DNA of 39,532 nucleotides from Chloroflexota bacterium (lineage in GTDB: Bacteria; Chloroflexota; Anaerolineae; J102): the NCBI GenBank assembly GCA_013151415.1, contig JAADII010000097.1, forward strand, positions 1 through 39,532, read 5' to 3'. Positions 7,798 to 15,603 of this stretch are shown here, one piece after another. Position 1 is the first letter of the stretch; each line of letters begins with the position of its first letter. A program made the position numbers and the translations under genes. Below the pieces are notes generated by a model. It was not told the origin of the DNA. It saw only the letters and a list, made by a program, of their open reading frames with translations, and ran no database searches.

Positions 7798-8370
7798 ATG
7801 TTTCGAGACCTCGACCTACCCGAAGACCTGAAAAACCGTTTGCTGGCGGCCGGCGTGGAGGACGAAGCCACTCTGGAGCGCGCGCTCGAGGCCGATGAAG
7901 CGCTGCGCGCAGACTACGAACGTTGGATCATTGGCCAAATTCTACAGGCGTTTGCAGCCACGCCCGATGAAAAGGCCCTGCGCGAGCTTGTGCGGCGCGC
8001 GCCGTTTTTGCTGGAAGCGCCTATGTTCGACGCCATCGAGCGCGCCATTGCCGCGGCCCGCCAGAAAGGCGATCGTCGCAACGCCACCGCGCTCAATCAA
8101 CGACTCGATGTGTTGCGCGTAATCAAGGCCGAGCGCGATGCATTTTATTCCAAAATGGCCGACGCGCTCAAGGCCTTTGTTCAGGCCGAGAACGACGAAG
8201 CCGCGCGGGGTGTGTTCGAGACCCATCGCGACCTGCTCATGTCTGACGACGCAGAGGCGTTTCTTATCTCTCATTTTCAGGCCGATAACGAGACCGCCCG
8301 ACGCCATCTTGAACAGCGCACCGAGTTTCTTCGTCGTTTGCGTATCGAAAACAGCGTTTCATCGTCATGA
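7798..8370 (+). CDS. Helical-repeat protein of unknown function
   Basis: 190 residues, ATG 7798, preceded by AAAGGA. The sequence is almost entirely amphipathic helix, rich in Ala, Glu, Arg and Leu, with no signal peptide or membrane helix. Two roughly similar blocks can be seen: ALRELVRRAPFLLEAPMFDAI followed by AAARQKGDRRNATALNQRLDVLR, and ARGVFETHRDLLMSDDAEAFL followed by NETARRHLEQRTEFLRRLR. Each has the pattern of the ~60-residue segments (a leader ending in LL, then a helix with an AR-x-GD type turn and L..R...L) found between TPR or CHAT modules in multicellular bacteria. A scaffold or interaction role is likely; no enzyme motif is present. Confidence 0.7.
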   Translation: MFRDLDLPEDLKNRLLAAGVEDEATLERALEADEALRADYERWIIGQILQAFAATPDEKALRELVRRAPFLLEAPMFDAIERAIAAARQKGDRRNATALNQRLDVLRVIKAERDAFYSKMADALKAFVQAENDEAARGVFETHRDLLMSDDAEAFLISHFQADNETARRHLEQRTEFLRRLRIENSVSSS

Positions 8371-8506
8371 TTGGGTGAAGAGAATGTTGGCTCTGCAAAT
8401 CATTTGTGGATATGAAACATCTCGCCCCTCATCAGGCGTGCGCTTGCACCGCAGCCATCGTTGAAAAAACGCGTGCGTCTCACTGCCTGTCAAGGAGGTG
8501 ATGCTC

Positions 8507-8860
8507 ATGCTTACCCTTATCGTACGCTGGGTGCTTATGGCTATTGCCGTGGGAGCCACGGCCTTGTTTATGCCCGGCATGGAAATACATCAGGGCCTTG
8601 TGGGGCTTCTTGTGGTTTCCGCTGTCTTGGGTCTCGTCAATGCCATCATCCGGCCCATTGTCATGTTTCTCACCTGCCCTTTGGTGATCTTAACCCTGGG
8701 GCTCTTCGCCATCGTCGTAAACGCGTTGATGCTTTGGCTCACAGCCTGGTTGTTGCCCAATTGGCTCACCATCGACGGCTTTTGGACCACGCTGGCCGCC
8801 AGCATGATTATTAGCATTCTCTCCTGGTTTCTAAATGGGTTGGTTTACGAAAAAGGCTAA
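8507..8860 (+). CDS. YvlD/phage-holin-IV-like membrane protein
   Basis: 117 residues from ATG 8507, chosen because AAGGAGGTG (8492-8500) gives a 6-7 base gap; GTG 8498 and ATG 8501 lie within or against this site. Four hydrophobic helices fill the protein: LIVRWVLMAIAVGATALFM, GLLVVSAVLGLVNAIIRPIV, VILTLGLFAIVVNALMLWLTAW and MIISILSWFLNGLVY. The conserved LGLVNAIIRPI followed by LT.PL...TLGLF..V.NAL..WL matches the phage_holin_4_2/YvlD family of small integral membrane proteins, whose function is not settled. No lysis genes are nearby, so a phage role is unlikely. Confidence 0.85.
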   Translation: MLTLIVRWVLMAIAVGATALFMPGMEIHQGLVGLLVVSAVLGLVNAIIRPIVMFLTCPLVILTLGLFAIVVNALMLWLTAWLLPNWLTIDGFWTTLAASMIISILSWFLNGLVYEKG

Positions 8861-8914
8861 GCCCCGAAGCCGCGGTCTTTGGCAGATAACGCGCGGGCGC
8901 ATCGTTTTTGAAAA

Positions 8915-9847
8915 TCAGTTCGGCTTTGGATCGTAATTCGTGATCACCAATTCGCGTATGGCGCCGCGCTTGCTTGTTTTGCTATTGATGGCCCGTTGCG
9001 CAACGACGCGGTGAATCTTGAACGGTCGGTACAGGTCATCGAAGAACGCATCATTTGGGTTGGTGTTTGCCGGATCGGAATTGCTCAGCATAAGCCTGGC
9101 CCCGGTTTGCGCGTGCAGTTGCGCGAAATACCTCGCCAGCCGCGTTTGCTCGCGGTCGTCGAAGCCTCCTTCAGCATAAGAAGTGAAGTTCGATGTCTTG
9201 CTGATGGGGCGATAAGGCGGGTCGAAATAGGCGAATGTGTGCACATCGATCGCGTCGAGACTACACTCGAAGTCGCCCTGTCGGATCTCGGCCACTTGCA
9301 ACACGCGTGAGGCGCGTTGCAGGTTTTCTGCATCGAGTATGCGCGGATTGCCATAACGGCCAAAGGGCGTGTTGAAATCGCCGCGACGATTGAGGCGAAA
9401 CAGGCCGTTGTAGCACGTTCGATTCAGAAATAACAGCATGGCCGCGCGTTCGATCCAGGCGTCCGACAGCCGTCTATAGTCGATTTGCTTTCTCTGGCGA
9501 TTGAGCGCGGCTCGAACCTGGTAATAATAGGCTTTTCTTTGCTCTTCGTTCAATCGGGCATAGCGTCGCGCGTAATGTTCCAGATGCTCGATAAGCGCGT
9601 CGACGCGGCGTTGGACCACCGTATAGATCAAAACCACCTCGACATTGACGTCGCATAGAAGCGCCTCCCGAATGGGAAACGTCTGCGCCACATCGAAAAA
9701 GACCGCGCCGCCGCCCAGAAAGGGCTCCACGTATTTCGTCAGCTCGCCCGCGTGCAATTCAGGAGGATATAAAGCTCTCAGTTGCGGCAGTAGCTGCGTT
9801 TTGCCCCCGGCCCATTTGAGAAAAGGCCGGGCTTTGCTTGCACCCAT
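8915..9847 (-). CDS. D12-class (Dam-like) DNA adenine-N6 methyltransferase
   Basis: 310 residues from ATG 9847. It transfers methyl from S-adenosylmethionine to adenine N6 in DNA. Motif X FLKWAGGKTQLL (9-20), motif I YVEPFLGGGAVFFD, the target-recognition region with NRTCYNGLFRLNRRGDFNTPFGRY, then motif IV YFDPPYRPIS and a C-terminal LMLSNSDP block: the order X-I-TRD-IV of the alpha group that includes Dam and DpnM. NTPFGRY-type sequences occur in GATC-specific members, so GATC is the best guess for the site. No endonuclease or helicase gene adjoins it, so it is an orphan, possibly used for epigenetic marking or as a remnant of a restriction system. Neighbour on the same strand is the M32 carboxypeptidase, 42 bases upstream. 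Confidence 0.93.
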   Translation of the reverse strand: MGASKARPFLKWAGGKTQLLPQLRALYPPELHAGELTKYVEPFLGGGAVFFDVAQTFPIREALLCDVNVEVVLIYTVVQRRVDALIEHLEHYARRYARLNEEQRKAYYYQVRAALNRQRKQIDYRRLSDAWIERAAMLLFLNRTCYNGLFRLNRRGDFNTPFGRYGNPRILDAENLQRASRVLQVAEIRQGDFECSLDAIDVHTFAYFDPPYRPISKTSNFTSYAEGGFDDREQTRLARYFAQLHAQTGARLMLSNSDPANTNPNDAFFDDLYRPFKIHRVVAQRAINSKTSKRGAIRELVITNYDPKPN

Positions 9848-9889
9848 CGTCCTTGTGGTTTCTTGTCCGCTCTCGACTGAGGCGCGAGA

Positions 9890-11410
9890 TCAGCCATCGA
9901 CATCATACAACGAGCCGAATTTCTCTCGCAAGTAGGCGATCAACGCGCTCGCGTCCGGGTCTCGGCCGGTAATGCGACGAATCAGCTCGCGCGACCGATA
10001 ACGCCGGCCCTGGTCGTAGATGTTTTCCTTGAGCCATGCCAGCAAAGGCGCGAAATCGCCCACGCGGAACCGCGCTTCCAGATCGGGCAAGGCTTGACAG
10101 GCCGCGTCGAAAATTTGCGCCGCGTAGAGATTGCCTAACGTATAGGTGGGGAAATAGCCGAAGCCGCCGAACGACCAATGCACGTCCTGCAAACACCCCT
10201 GGCTGTCGTCGGGCGTCTTGAGTCCGAAGTATTGCTCGAATCGTTCGTTCCAGGCTGCGGGAATATCATCCACGGCCAGGTCTCCGCGAATGATGGCTTG
10301 CTCCAATTCGAAACGAAGCATAATGTGTAAATTGTAGGTCACTTCGTCGGCTTCGACGCGAATGAATGAGGGCCGCACTTCGTTGATGGCGAAGTGAAAC
10401 TCCTCCAGGGTCGCGTCGCTAAGCGACTCGGGATACATTTGCTGCGCGCGAGGGAACCAGTGCTCCCAATAAGCGAGGTTTCGCCCCACAAAGTTTTCCC
10501 ACAATCGCGACTGCGATTCGTGAACGCCCATGCCGACGGCTTCCCCGCGCGGGGTTCCGTAATGTTCGGCGGGCAGGTTTTGTTCGTAAAGTCCGTGCCC
10601 GGTTTCGTGGAGAATGCCGAAGAAGGATTCGTTGAAAAAACGTTCGTTATAGCGGGTGGTGATGCGCACATCCCCAAGGCCAACATCGGTGGCGAAGGGA
10701 TGGGTGACAGCGTCGATGCGCCCGCGCTGGAAATCGTAGCCAAAAGCGATGGCCGCGGCCTGGCCGAAGAGTTTTTGTCGCTCGATGGGGAAATGGCGTT
10801 GCAAAATCTCCACCTTGGGGCGTCGCGAGGCGTGTTGAATCGCCTGCACCAAAGGGACCACCGCCTCTCGCAATTGAGAAAAAAGCTTCTCCACATTGGC
10901 CGTGGTTTCGCCCGGCTCATATCCATCGAGCAGCGCGTCGTAAGGGTTCGATTCGTAACCAATAGCCTCGGCCATTTCGCGCACAAGATCAATGAGTTTG
11001 GCCAAATGGGGCCGAAAAAGCGCGAAATTCGCGTCGCGGCGAGCGTTCACCCACGCTTCATGGGCCAGCACGGAGGTGCGGCTGATTTCTTCGACCAGTC
11101 GCGAAGGCACTTTGGCCGCGCGGTCGTAATCATGACGCCATTCGCGTACATTCACCGCTGCATCGCTGAAGGGATCGCTCACCAATTCGCTCGCTTCAAC
11201 TATGTTTAGCAGCTCGTCCACGCGCGGATCGATGAAAAGACGATGCGCTTTGCCGGCCACATAAGAGCGTTGTTGGGAGCGGTAAGAGGTCGCTCCTCGG
11301 GGCATATTTGTTTCCTGGTCCCAGTTTAGCAAGCTGCCCAGGCTTTTTAGCAAAGCCACTTCGCGAGAGATTTGAAGAAGTTCGTTGTAAGCTTGTTGGG
11401 GAGTGGTCAT
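9890..11410 (-). CDS. M32 family (Taq-type) metallocarboxypeptidase
   Basis: 506 residues from ATG 11410; the open frame extends ~65 codons upstream without a better start. The enzyme removes C-terminal residues from peptides in the cytoplasm using one divalent metal. The HEXXH motif HETGH is at 268-272, and the third ligand lies in HESQSRLWEN (297-306). Other family blocks are LNWDQETNMPRG, TTRYNERFF, GYFPTYTLGNLYAAQ and the YRSRELIRRITG end. The length equals the family norm (~500). There is no signal peptide. Gene order with the orphan methylase suggests, but does not prove, cotranscription. Confidence 0.95.
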   Translation of the reverse strand: MTTPQQAYNELLQISREVALLKSLGSLLNWDQETNMPRGATSYRSQQRSYVAGKAHRLFIDPRVDELLNIVEASELVSDPFSDAAVNVREWRHDYDRAAKVPSRLVEEISRTSVLAHEAWVNARRDANFALFRPHLAKLIDLVREMAEAIGYESNPYDALLDGYEPGETTANVEKLFSQLREAVVPLVQAIQHASRRPKVEILQRHFPIERQKLFGQAAAIAFGYDFQRGRIDAVTHPFATDVGLGDVRITTRYNERFFNESFFGILHETGHGLYEQNLPAEHYGTPRGEAVGMGVHESQSRLWENFVGRNLAYWEHWFPRAQQMYPESLSDATLEEFHFAINEVRPSFIRVEADEVTYNLHIMLRFELEQAIIRGDLAVDDIPAAWNERFEQYFGLKTPDDSQGCLQDVHWSFGGFGYFPTYTLGNLYAAQIFDAACQALPDLEARFRVGDFAPLLAWLKENIYDQGRRYRSRELIRRITGRDPDASALIAYLREKFGSLYDVDG

Positions 11411-11468
11411 GAGATTGGGAGAGAGTGTGCGTATTGCGTAGTTGACATATAAAGATTGAGGGGTTGAT

Positions 11469-11480
11469 CGGTCGCGACCG
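11469..11480. promoter_or_regulatory. 12-bp perfect palindrome
   Basis: CGGTCGCGACCG lies in the ~300-base gap between the carboxypeptidase (-) and lipoprotein (+) genes, 59 bases upstream of the carboxypeptidase start. It could be a repressor operator. The rest of the gap holds a candidate promoter near the lipoprotein gene and nothing else recognisable. Confidence 0.25.
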
Positions 11481-11661
11481 ACCGGATTCACGATCGGACA
11501 AGCCGTTGACGGCATCATGCGTATTGTAGGCGATGCGTCCGGGTTTTCCAAAACATGAGCGCGGGTTGGCGAAGAGCGCCCACCCCTAACCTGAGGCCTC
11601 GCCAATTTCAGCGGATTCGCGGCCCAACCAAAGTAGGGGGCGTTTTTCCTACCAATGGGGG

Positions 11662-11690
11662 CTGATCTTGCGCGTCGCGCCGGGTATGAT
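11662..11690 (+). promoter_or_regulatory. Candidate promoter of lipoprotein-hydrolase-P450 cluster
   Basis: CTGATC (11662-11667), a 17-base gap and TATGAT (11685-11690) precede the lipoprotein start by 20 bases. The -10 hexamer resembles that of the two best promoters in the window (TATGAT). The -35 match is weak. The implied leader is only ~13 bases and consists of the AAAAAGGAGG ribosome binding site. Confidence 0.4.
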
Positions 11691-11709
11691 GATGAAAAAG
11701 GAGGTTGTC

Positions 11710-12846
11710 ATGAAACGTTTTCTCGCACTTAATCTTTTTGCCTTTGCGCTCCTGGCCCTTAGCGCTTGTGGCGGGCGATCCGCCGACATTGTTGGCGCGG
11801 TGCAACCCACCATCGATGCAGCCGTCGCGGCCACGGTCACCGCGCAGGTCGCGATGCAGGGCGCCATCGACGCCGCGGTGGCCGCGACCGTCGAAGCGCA
11901 GAACGTCTCGGATGCGGCCGATCTCGCGCCCACCGCCACGCCAGCGCCAACATCCACCCCCATTCCCGCAGCCACGGCCTCGGTCGAATATGTGACCCTG
12001 ACCGAAGAGGAGCTGGCCGCGCTAATCGACGAGGCCGTTAGCGAGGCCGTGACCGCTTCGGAAAACGCGGCCGATGCGGCCGATAATGCCACCGACGACG
12101 GTGATGTGAACGCGGACGAGGTGGAAACCATCGAAGTCTATGTTCATTTGAGCGAAGAGACCATCGCCTATGCCGAAGCGCTTATCGATGCATATCAAGA
12201 GCAATATGGCGACGTCGCGGATGAATTCCTGGCCGTGTTGATGGCCATCGAAGAGGATTTGGCGGAGCTGGCCCAAAACACCGCGGCCATCGCTCAGTCG
12301 TTGGACGAAATCAGCCGCGCGTTGGAGCAAGGGCTGGCTTTGGCCGAAGAGAGCGTGGCCCAGCTGGAAGACGCCGCGGCTCAGACCACCGCGACCGTTG
12401 AACAACTTCAACAACAGGCCCAGGCCTGGCAGCGCGCGATGTTGGTTCAGTTGCAGCAACGCGACGCAGCGCAAAGCCAGGCGTCGGCCCCGAGTGAAGA
12501 CGCGCTTTCCCTTTTCCAACCCACCGAAGTGGCGTCCGACCCCGCCGCGGCCCTGCGCAGCGCCTGGGCTTACGCCAACATGGCGCAGAACGCGCTGGCC
12601 GATGGCGTTATTAGTCCCGATGAGCTCAACGCCATTGCTCAAGCCGGAGTCAATGCTTCGGCGGGGCTCAAGGCGCATGGCGGCCCGGGAATGCAAGACG
12701 CGGCCGCTCAGATCGAGCAACTCACGCGGCAATTGGCCGATGGCCAATTCGATCAGGCCCTGCGTTCATTGCAACAGCTGCAAGCCGGCCTGCCCTCTCT
12801 TCCCGCGGGATCCGGCGCGCCCGGCCGCGGCAAACGCGGCAAATAA
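11710..12846 (+). CDS. Coiled-coil lipoprotein of unknown function
   Basis: 378 residues from ATG 11710, preceded by AAAAAGGAGG with a 5-base gap. It has a lipoprotein signal peptide (MKRFLALNLFAFALLALSAC) with lipobox LSAC, so it should be anchored outside the membrane. Next come two copies of an IDAAVAATVxAQ segment (~residues 32-62), an Ala/Pro/Thr linker, an acidic Ala-rich stretch, and a long coiled coil (~140-260) rich in Gln, Glu and Ala. A helical region follows, containing DGVISPDELNAIAQAG, which resembles an EF-hand-like loop only superficially. The C terminus is basic (GRGKRGK). The TAA stop overlaps the AAGGAGG of the next gene, so the two are translationally linked. No known family is recognised; a periplasmic/cell-surface scaffold is plausible. 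Confidence 0.75.
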   Translation: MKRFLALNLFAFALLALSACGGRSADIVGAVQPTIDAAVAATVTAQVAMQGAIDAAVAATVEAQNVSDAADLAPTATPAPTSTPIPAATASVEYVTLTEEELAALIDEAVSEAVTASENAADAADNATDDGDVNADEVETIEVYVHLSEETIAYAEALIDAYQEQYGDVADEFLAVLMAIEEDLAELAQNTAAIAQSLDEISRALEQGLALAEESVAQLEDAAAQTTATVEQLQQQAQAWQRAMLVQLQQRDAAQSQASAPSEDALSLFQPTEVASDPAAALRSAWAYANMAQNALADGVISPDELNAIAQAGVNASAGLKAHGGPGMQDAAAQIEQLTRQLADGQFDQALRSLQQLQAGLPSLPAGSGAPGRGKRGK

Positions 12847-12857
12847 GGAGGCGTGCT

Positions 12858-14120
12858 GTGAGTCAATCCAATGCATTTGCACATAACATTTATCGCCGAG
12901 GAAAAAACTTGTTTTCAAATGGAGCCTTGCCGAATTGGAAGGACGCCCGACAGCCCTGCAAACGAGTGTTTCTCTCCTTCGCCGTCTTTCTGTTTCTTGC
13001 TTTGGGCGTCATCGGTTTTTTGCCCAATACACAGGTTCTGGCCTGGTCGGAGGAAAGTCTTGACTATTTCGATCCCCTGGATTCGCGTTCTTTGGATGAG
13101 CGGGACTATGTTTCGCCCAATGTGAGCAGCATTCATTTCGATCTGGTGGGCGCGTTGGCCATCGCGGCCGGGTTTGATGTGACGGACGCGGCCATCATCC
13201 AGGCCTATTCCGAGGCCACAGACGCGGGCCCCTTGCCCGAGGAGAATCCGGTCTACACCTTTGATGCAGATCCCGCCAACTACCCCGAGGCGCCGCCCAT
13301 CACCCATGTATCGCGCAGCGAGATATGCCCTTCGCCCGAAACCACCGCGCCCACCGTGACCATGGGATCCGCCAATTTTGATATGATGGAGTGCCCCGGA
13401 TGCTTCACCGACCGTTTTGGTCCATACGGCGTCTTCTTTCATATGCCGCACAACAGCGCGGACGAGCTGGTCGCAATCCATGATTGGGCCTGGGGCCTGA
13501 CCAACACCTTATTGGGCAAAGTCACCTTTGGTTATAGTTCCACAGCCCAATTCGACTGGCAGGGAACAGCCAATGTCTATGAAACGACGCCTTGTTTTGT
13601 GCAAGAATATCATGTTGTGGACACAGGAAGCATCGAGCCGGGCAGCCTTCAGGCTTTGGGAATTTATCTCCATTCACTGGGCGATTCTTGGTCACACAAC
13701 GATTGCCTTGCGGCCGCGGATGCGCTCGATCTGCCCTTTGCCGCGCATGTGACCGTCACCGGAGCGACCGACCCGTTATGGGATTGCCGCTGGACCCATC
13801 ACACCGTCGAATTCGGCGATGCAACGCGTTTTCCCGATAGCAGCCGCACCTTCAGCGGCGTGATCGCCCTTTATGAGGCGTTGATCGATTTCGCACAGCA
13901 AAGCGAGCGCCCCATATACCGTCCCATTCCCCTCACAGCCGAGGAAAATCGCATTTACGACGCGCTGGATGCATTCGTGCATGCATCCACGTTCTTGCGG
14001 CCCGGCCCCCGTCGCGTCATCGCCGATGAGCTGCGCCGGTGGGCGCAGGAAACCCGTGAGACCAACCCTCTCTACGCACGCGAGCGCGTATTTTTGCCAC
14101 TGTTTTCTCTTCATAACTAA
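12858..14120 (+). CDS. Exported His-rich putative metallohydrolase (phospholipase C-like fold?)
   Basis: 420 residues from GTG 12858, preceded by AAGGAGG with a 6-base gap. A hydrophobic segment (RVFLSFAVFLFLALGVIGFLP, ~35-55) after a basic N terminus acts as a signal or membrane anchor. The mature part contains regularly placed histidines: SSIHFDLVGALAIAAGF, VFFHMPHNSADELVAIHDWAWG, GIYLHSLGDSWSHNDC and CRWTHHTVEFGD. The core HxxxDxxxH pattern (HSLGDSWSH) and the His near the N terminus of the domain recall zinc-dependent phospholipase C and related DUF6765-type proteins. Several cysteines (CPSPE, MMECPGCF, TPCF, NDC, WDC) may form disulfides. It is the middle gene between the lipoprotein (11 bases upstream) and a P450 (4 bases downstream). 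Fold assignment is tentative; substrate unknown. Confidence 0.7.
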   Translation: MSQSNAFAHNIYRRGKNLFSNGALPNWKDARQPCKRVFLSFAVFLFLALGVIGFLPNTQVLAWSEESLDYFDPLDSRSLDERDYVSPNVSSIHFDLVGALAIAAGFDVTDAAIIQAYSEATDAGPLPEENPVYTFDADPANYPEAPPITHVSRSEICPSPETTAPTVTMGSANFDMMECPGCFTDRFGPYGVFFHMPHNSADELVAIHDWAWGLTNTLLGKVTFGYSSTAQFDWQGTANVYETTPCFVQEYHVVDTGSIEPGSLQALGIYLHSLGDSWSHNDCLAAADALDLPFAAHVTVTGATDPLWDCRWTHHTVEFGDATRFPDSSRTFSGVIALYEALIDFAQQSERPIYRPIPLTAEENRIYDALDAFVHASTFLRPGPRRVIADELRRWAQETRETNPLYARERVFLPLFSLHN

Positions 14121-14124
14121 CGTC

Positions 14125-15537
14125 ATGATGGATTCCATCTGCCATCCTAAAGAACAAACACCCCTCCAAGCGCCTTCGTCCTCGGCCACCCGGAGGCCGC
14201 CAGGCCCTCCGCGCGGCATCCCTGGCCGACATTTGTTTGCATTTCGCCGCGATCCCCTTTGTTACTTGCAGCAAATGGCGTCGACCTACGGCGATATCGT
14301 GCATTTGCCCTTTGGCCGACGACCGGTTTTTTTCTTCAATCATCCCGACTTCATTCGTGAAATTCTGGTGACTCGGCATCGCAGTTTTGGCAAAGGCCAA
14401 TGGTCACAACTCGGACGGTTGGTTTTGGGTGATGGATTGCTTACATCCGAAGGCGCGCTTCATGCGCGCGGCCGACGCCTGCTCAAAGCTGCGTTTGATC
14501 GCGCGTATCTGGCCGGCTATGCTCAGAGCATGGTGAACGAGGCCGCGCGCTGGGCCGAACAATGGCCTCATGGAAGCGAAATGGATATGGCCCAAGAAAT
14601 GGCCAGGCTCACCCTGCTGATTGCAGGCAATGCATTTTTGGGCGTGGACCTGCGTTCGGATCTGGATGCGATTCAACAGGCGTTGGAAGATCTGTTATCA
14701 CTCTTTGATCCCTTGCTCCCGCCCCTGATCGAGTTGGCGCCCTGGTTGTCGTTGCCTTCGCCGCGACGTTTGCATCAGGCGCAAGCGCAGTTGAACGCGG
14801 TTGTCGAGCGCACGGTGCAATCGCATCGCCAAAACAGCGCCTGCAAAGATCTGTTGTCTCTGCTCATTGCCGGCCAGGCGAAAGGTGAATGCACGCTCGA
14901 CGAGGATGCGGTGTGCAGCCATGCGCTAACCATCCTCTTGGCCGGGCACGAAACCATGGCCAGCGCATTGACCTGGACGTGGTGGCTGCTTTCCCAGCAT
15001 CCGCGCGTCGAGGCGCGGCTTCAGGCCGAATTGGATGCGGTGCTGGATGGCTATTTACCCGGTCCCGATGCGTTGCCCTATTTGCGCTATACGCGGATGG
15101 TGTTGGCCGAGGCGTTGCGTCTCTATCCTCCCATTTGGTTGATTGCTCGCGAGGCCGTTGAGGACGTGGTCATCGGTGGCTATGGCGTCCCGGCCGGAGC
15201 CACCGTGCTTGTTAGTCAATGGGTGATGCATCGAGATCCGCGCTATTATCCTGTGCCCGACGCGTTTCAGCCAGTGCGTTGGAAATCGGGCGGGCCGGAC
15301 GTCCGGCCTCAATACGCCTATTTCCCCTTTGGCGGCGGCCCTCGCGCTTGCATAGGCGCGCCATTCGCCTGGACCGAGGGCGTTTTATTGCTGGCCACGA
15401 TTGCTCAACGCCGGCGTTTTCGAATGATGTCGGACCAGGCTGTGGTTCCGGACCCGCGCGTCACCCTTCGCCCGCGCGGGGGGCTTGCCATGCGCGTGGA
15501 GGAAAGAGCGAGGGGCCGAAGGCCGCGAGAGGGTTGA
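14125..15537 (+). CDS. Cytochrome P450
   Basis: 470 residues from ATG 14125 (ATG 14128 equally possible), 4 bases after the previous stop. P450s insert one oxygen atom into an organic substrate using haem and electrons from a redox partner. Diagnostic motifs: I-helix AGHET (273-277), K-helix EALR (329-332, ExxR), and the haem loop FPFGGGPRACIGAPFA with the thiolate ligand Cys409. The N terminus has the proline-rich RRPPGPPRGIPG typical of membrane-type (eukaryote-like, CYP102/CYP110-like) P450s but no membrane helix, so it is probably soluble. No ferredoxin or reductase gene is nearby. Its position directly behind an exported hydrolase suggests a joint pathway on a lipid-like substrate (inference). 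The last ~15 residues are Arg-rich. Confidence 0.95.
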   Translation: MMDSICHPKEQTPLQAPSSSATRRPPGPPRGIPGRHLFAFRRDPLCYLQQMASTYGDIVHLPFGRRPVFFFNHPDFIREILVTRHRSFGKGQWSQLGRLVLGDGLLTSEGALHARGRRLLKAAFDRAYLAGYAQSMVNEAARWAEQWPHGSEMDMAQEMARLTLLIAGNAFLGVDLRSDLDAIQQALEDLLSLFDPLLPPLIELAPWLSLPSPRRLHQAQAQLNAVVERTVQSHRQNSACKDLLSLLIAGQAKGECTLDEDAVCSHALTILLAGHETMASALTWTWWLLSQHPRVEARLQAELDAVLDGYLPGPDALPYLRYTRMVLAEALRLYPPIWLIAREAVEDVVIGGYGVPAGATVLVSQWVMHRDPRYYPVPDAFQPVRWKSGGPDVRPQYAYFPFGGGPRACIGAPFAWTEGVLLLATIAQRRRFRMMSDQAVVPDPRVTLRPRGGLAMRVEERARGRRPREG

Positions 15538-15603
15538 TGACCCGAGTCCTGATTTTGGGAAGGGTTGGCGCGCGGCCTGCCTCGCGGCGACGCGAATGCG
15601 CGC

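Noticed and set aside
8507-8860. Phage lysis module because of a holin-IV-like protein
   Set aside because: No endolysin or other phage gene is near; the family is common in bacterial chromosomes.
10394-11209. 271-codon open frame on + opposite the M32 carboxypeptidase
   Set aside because: Antisense shadow; the - frame has the HEXXH motif and full family length.
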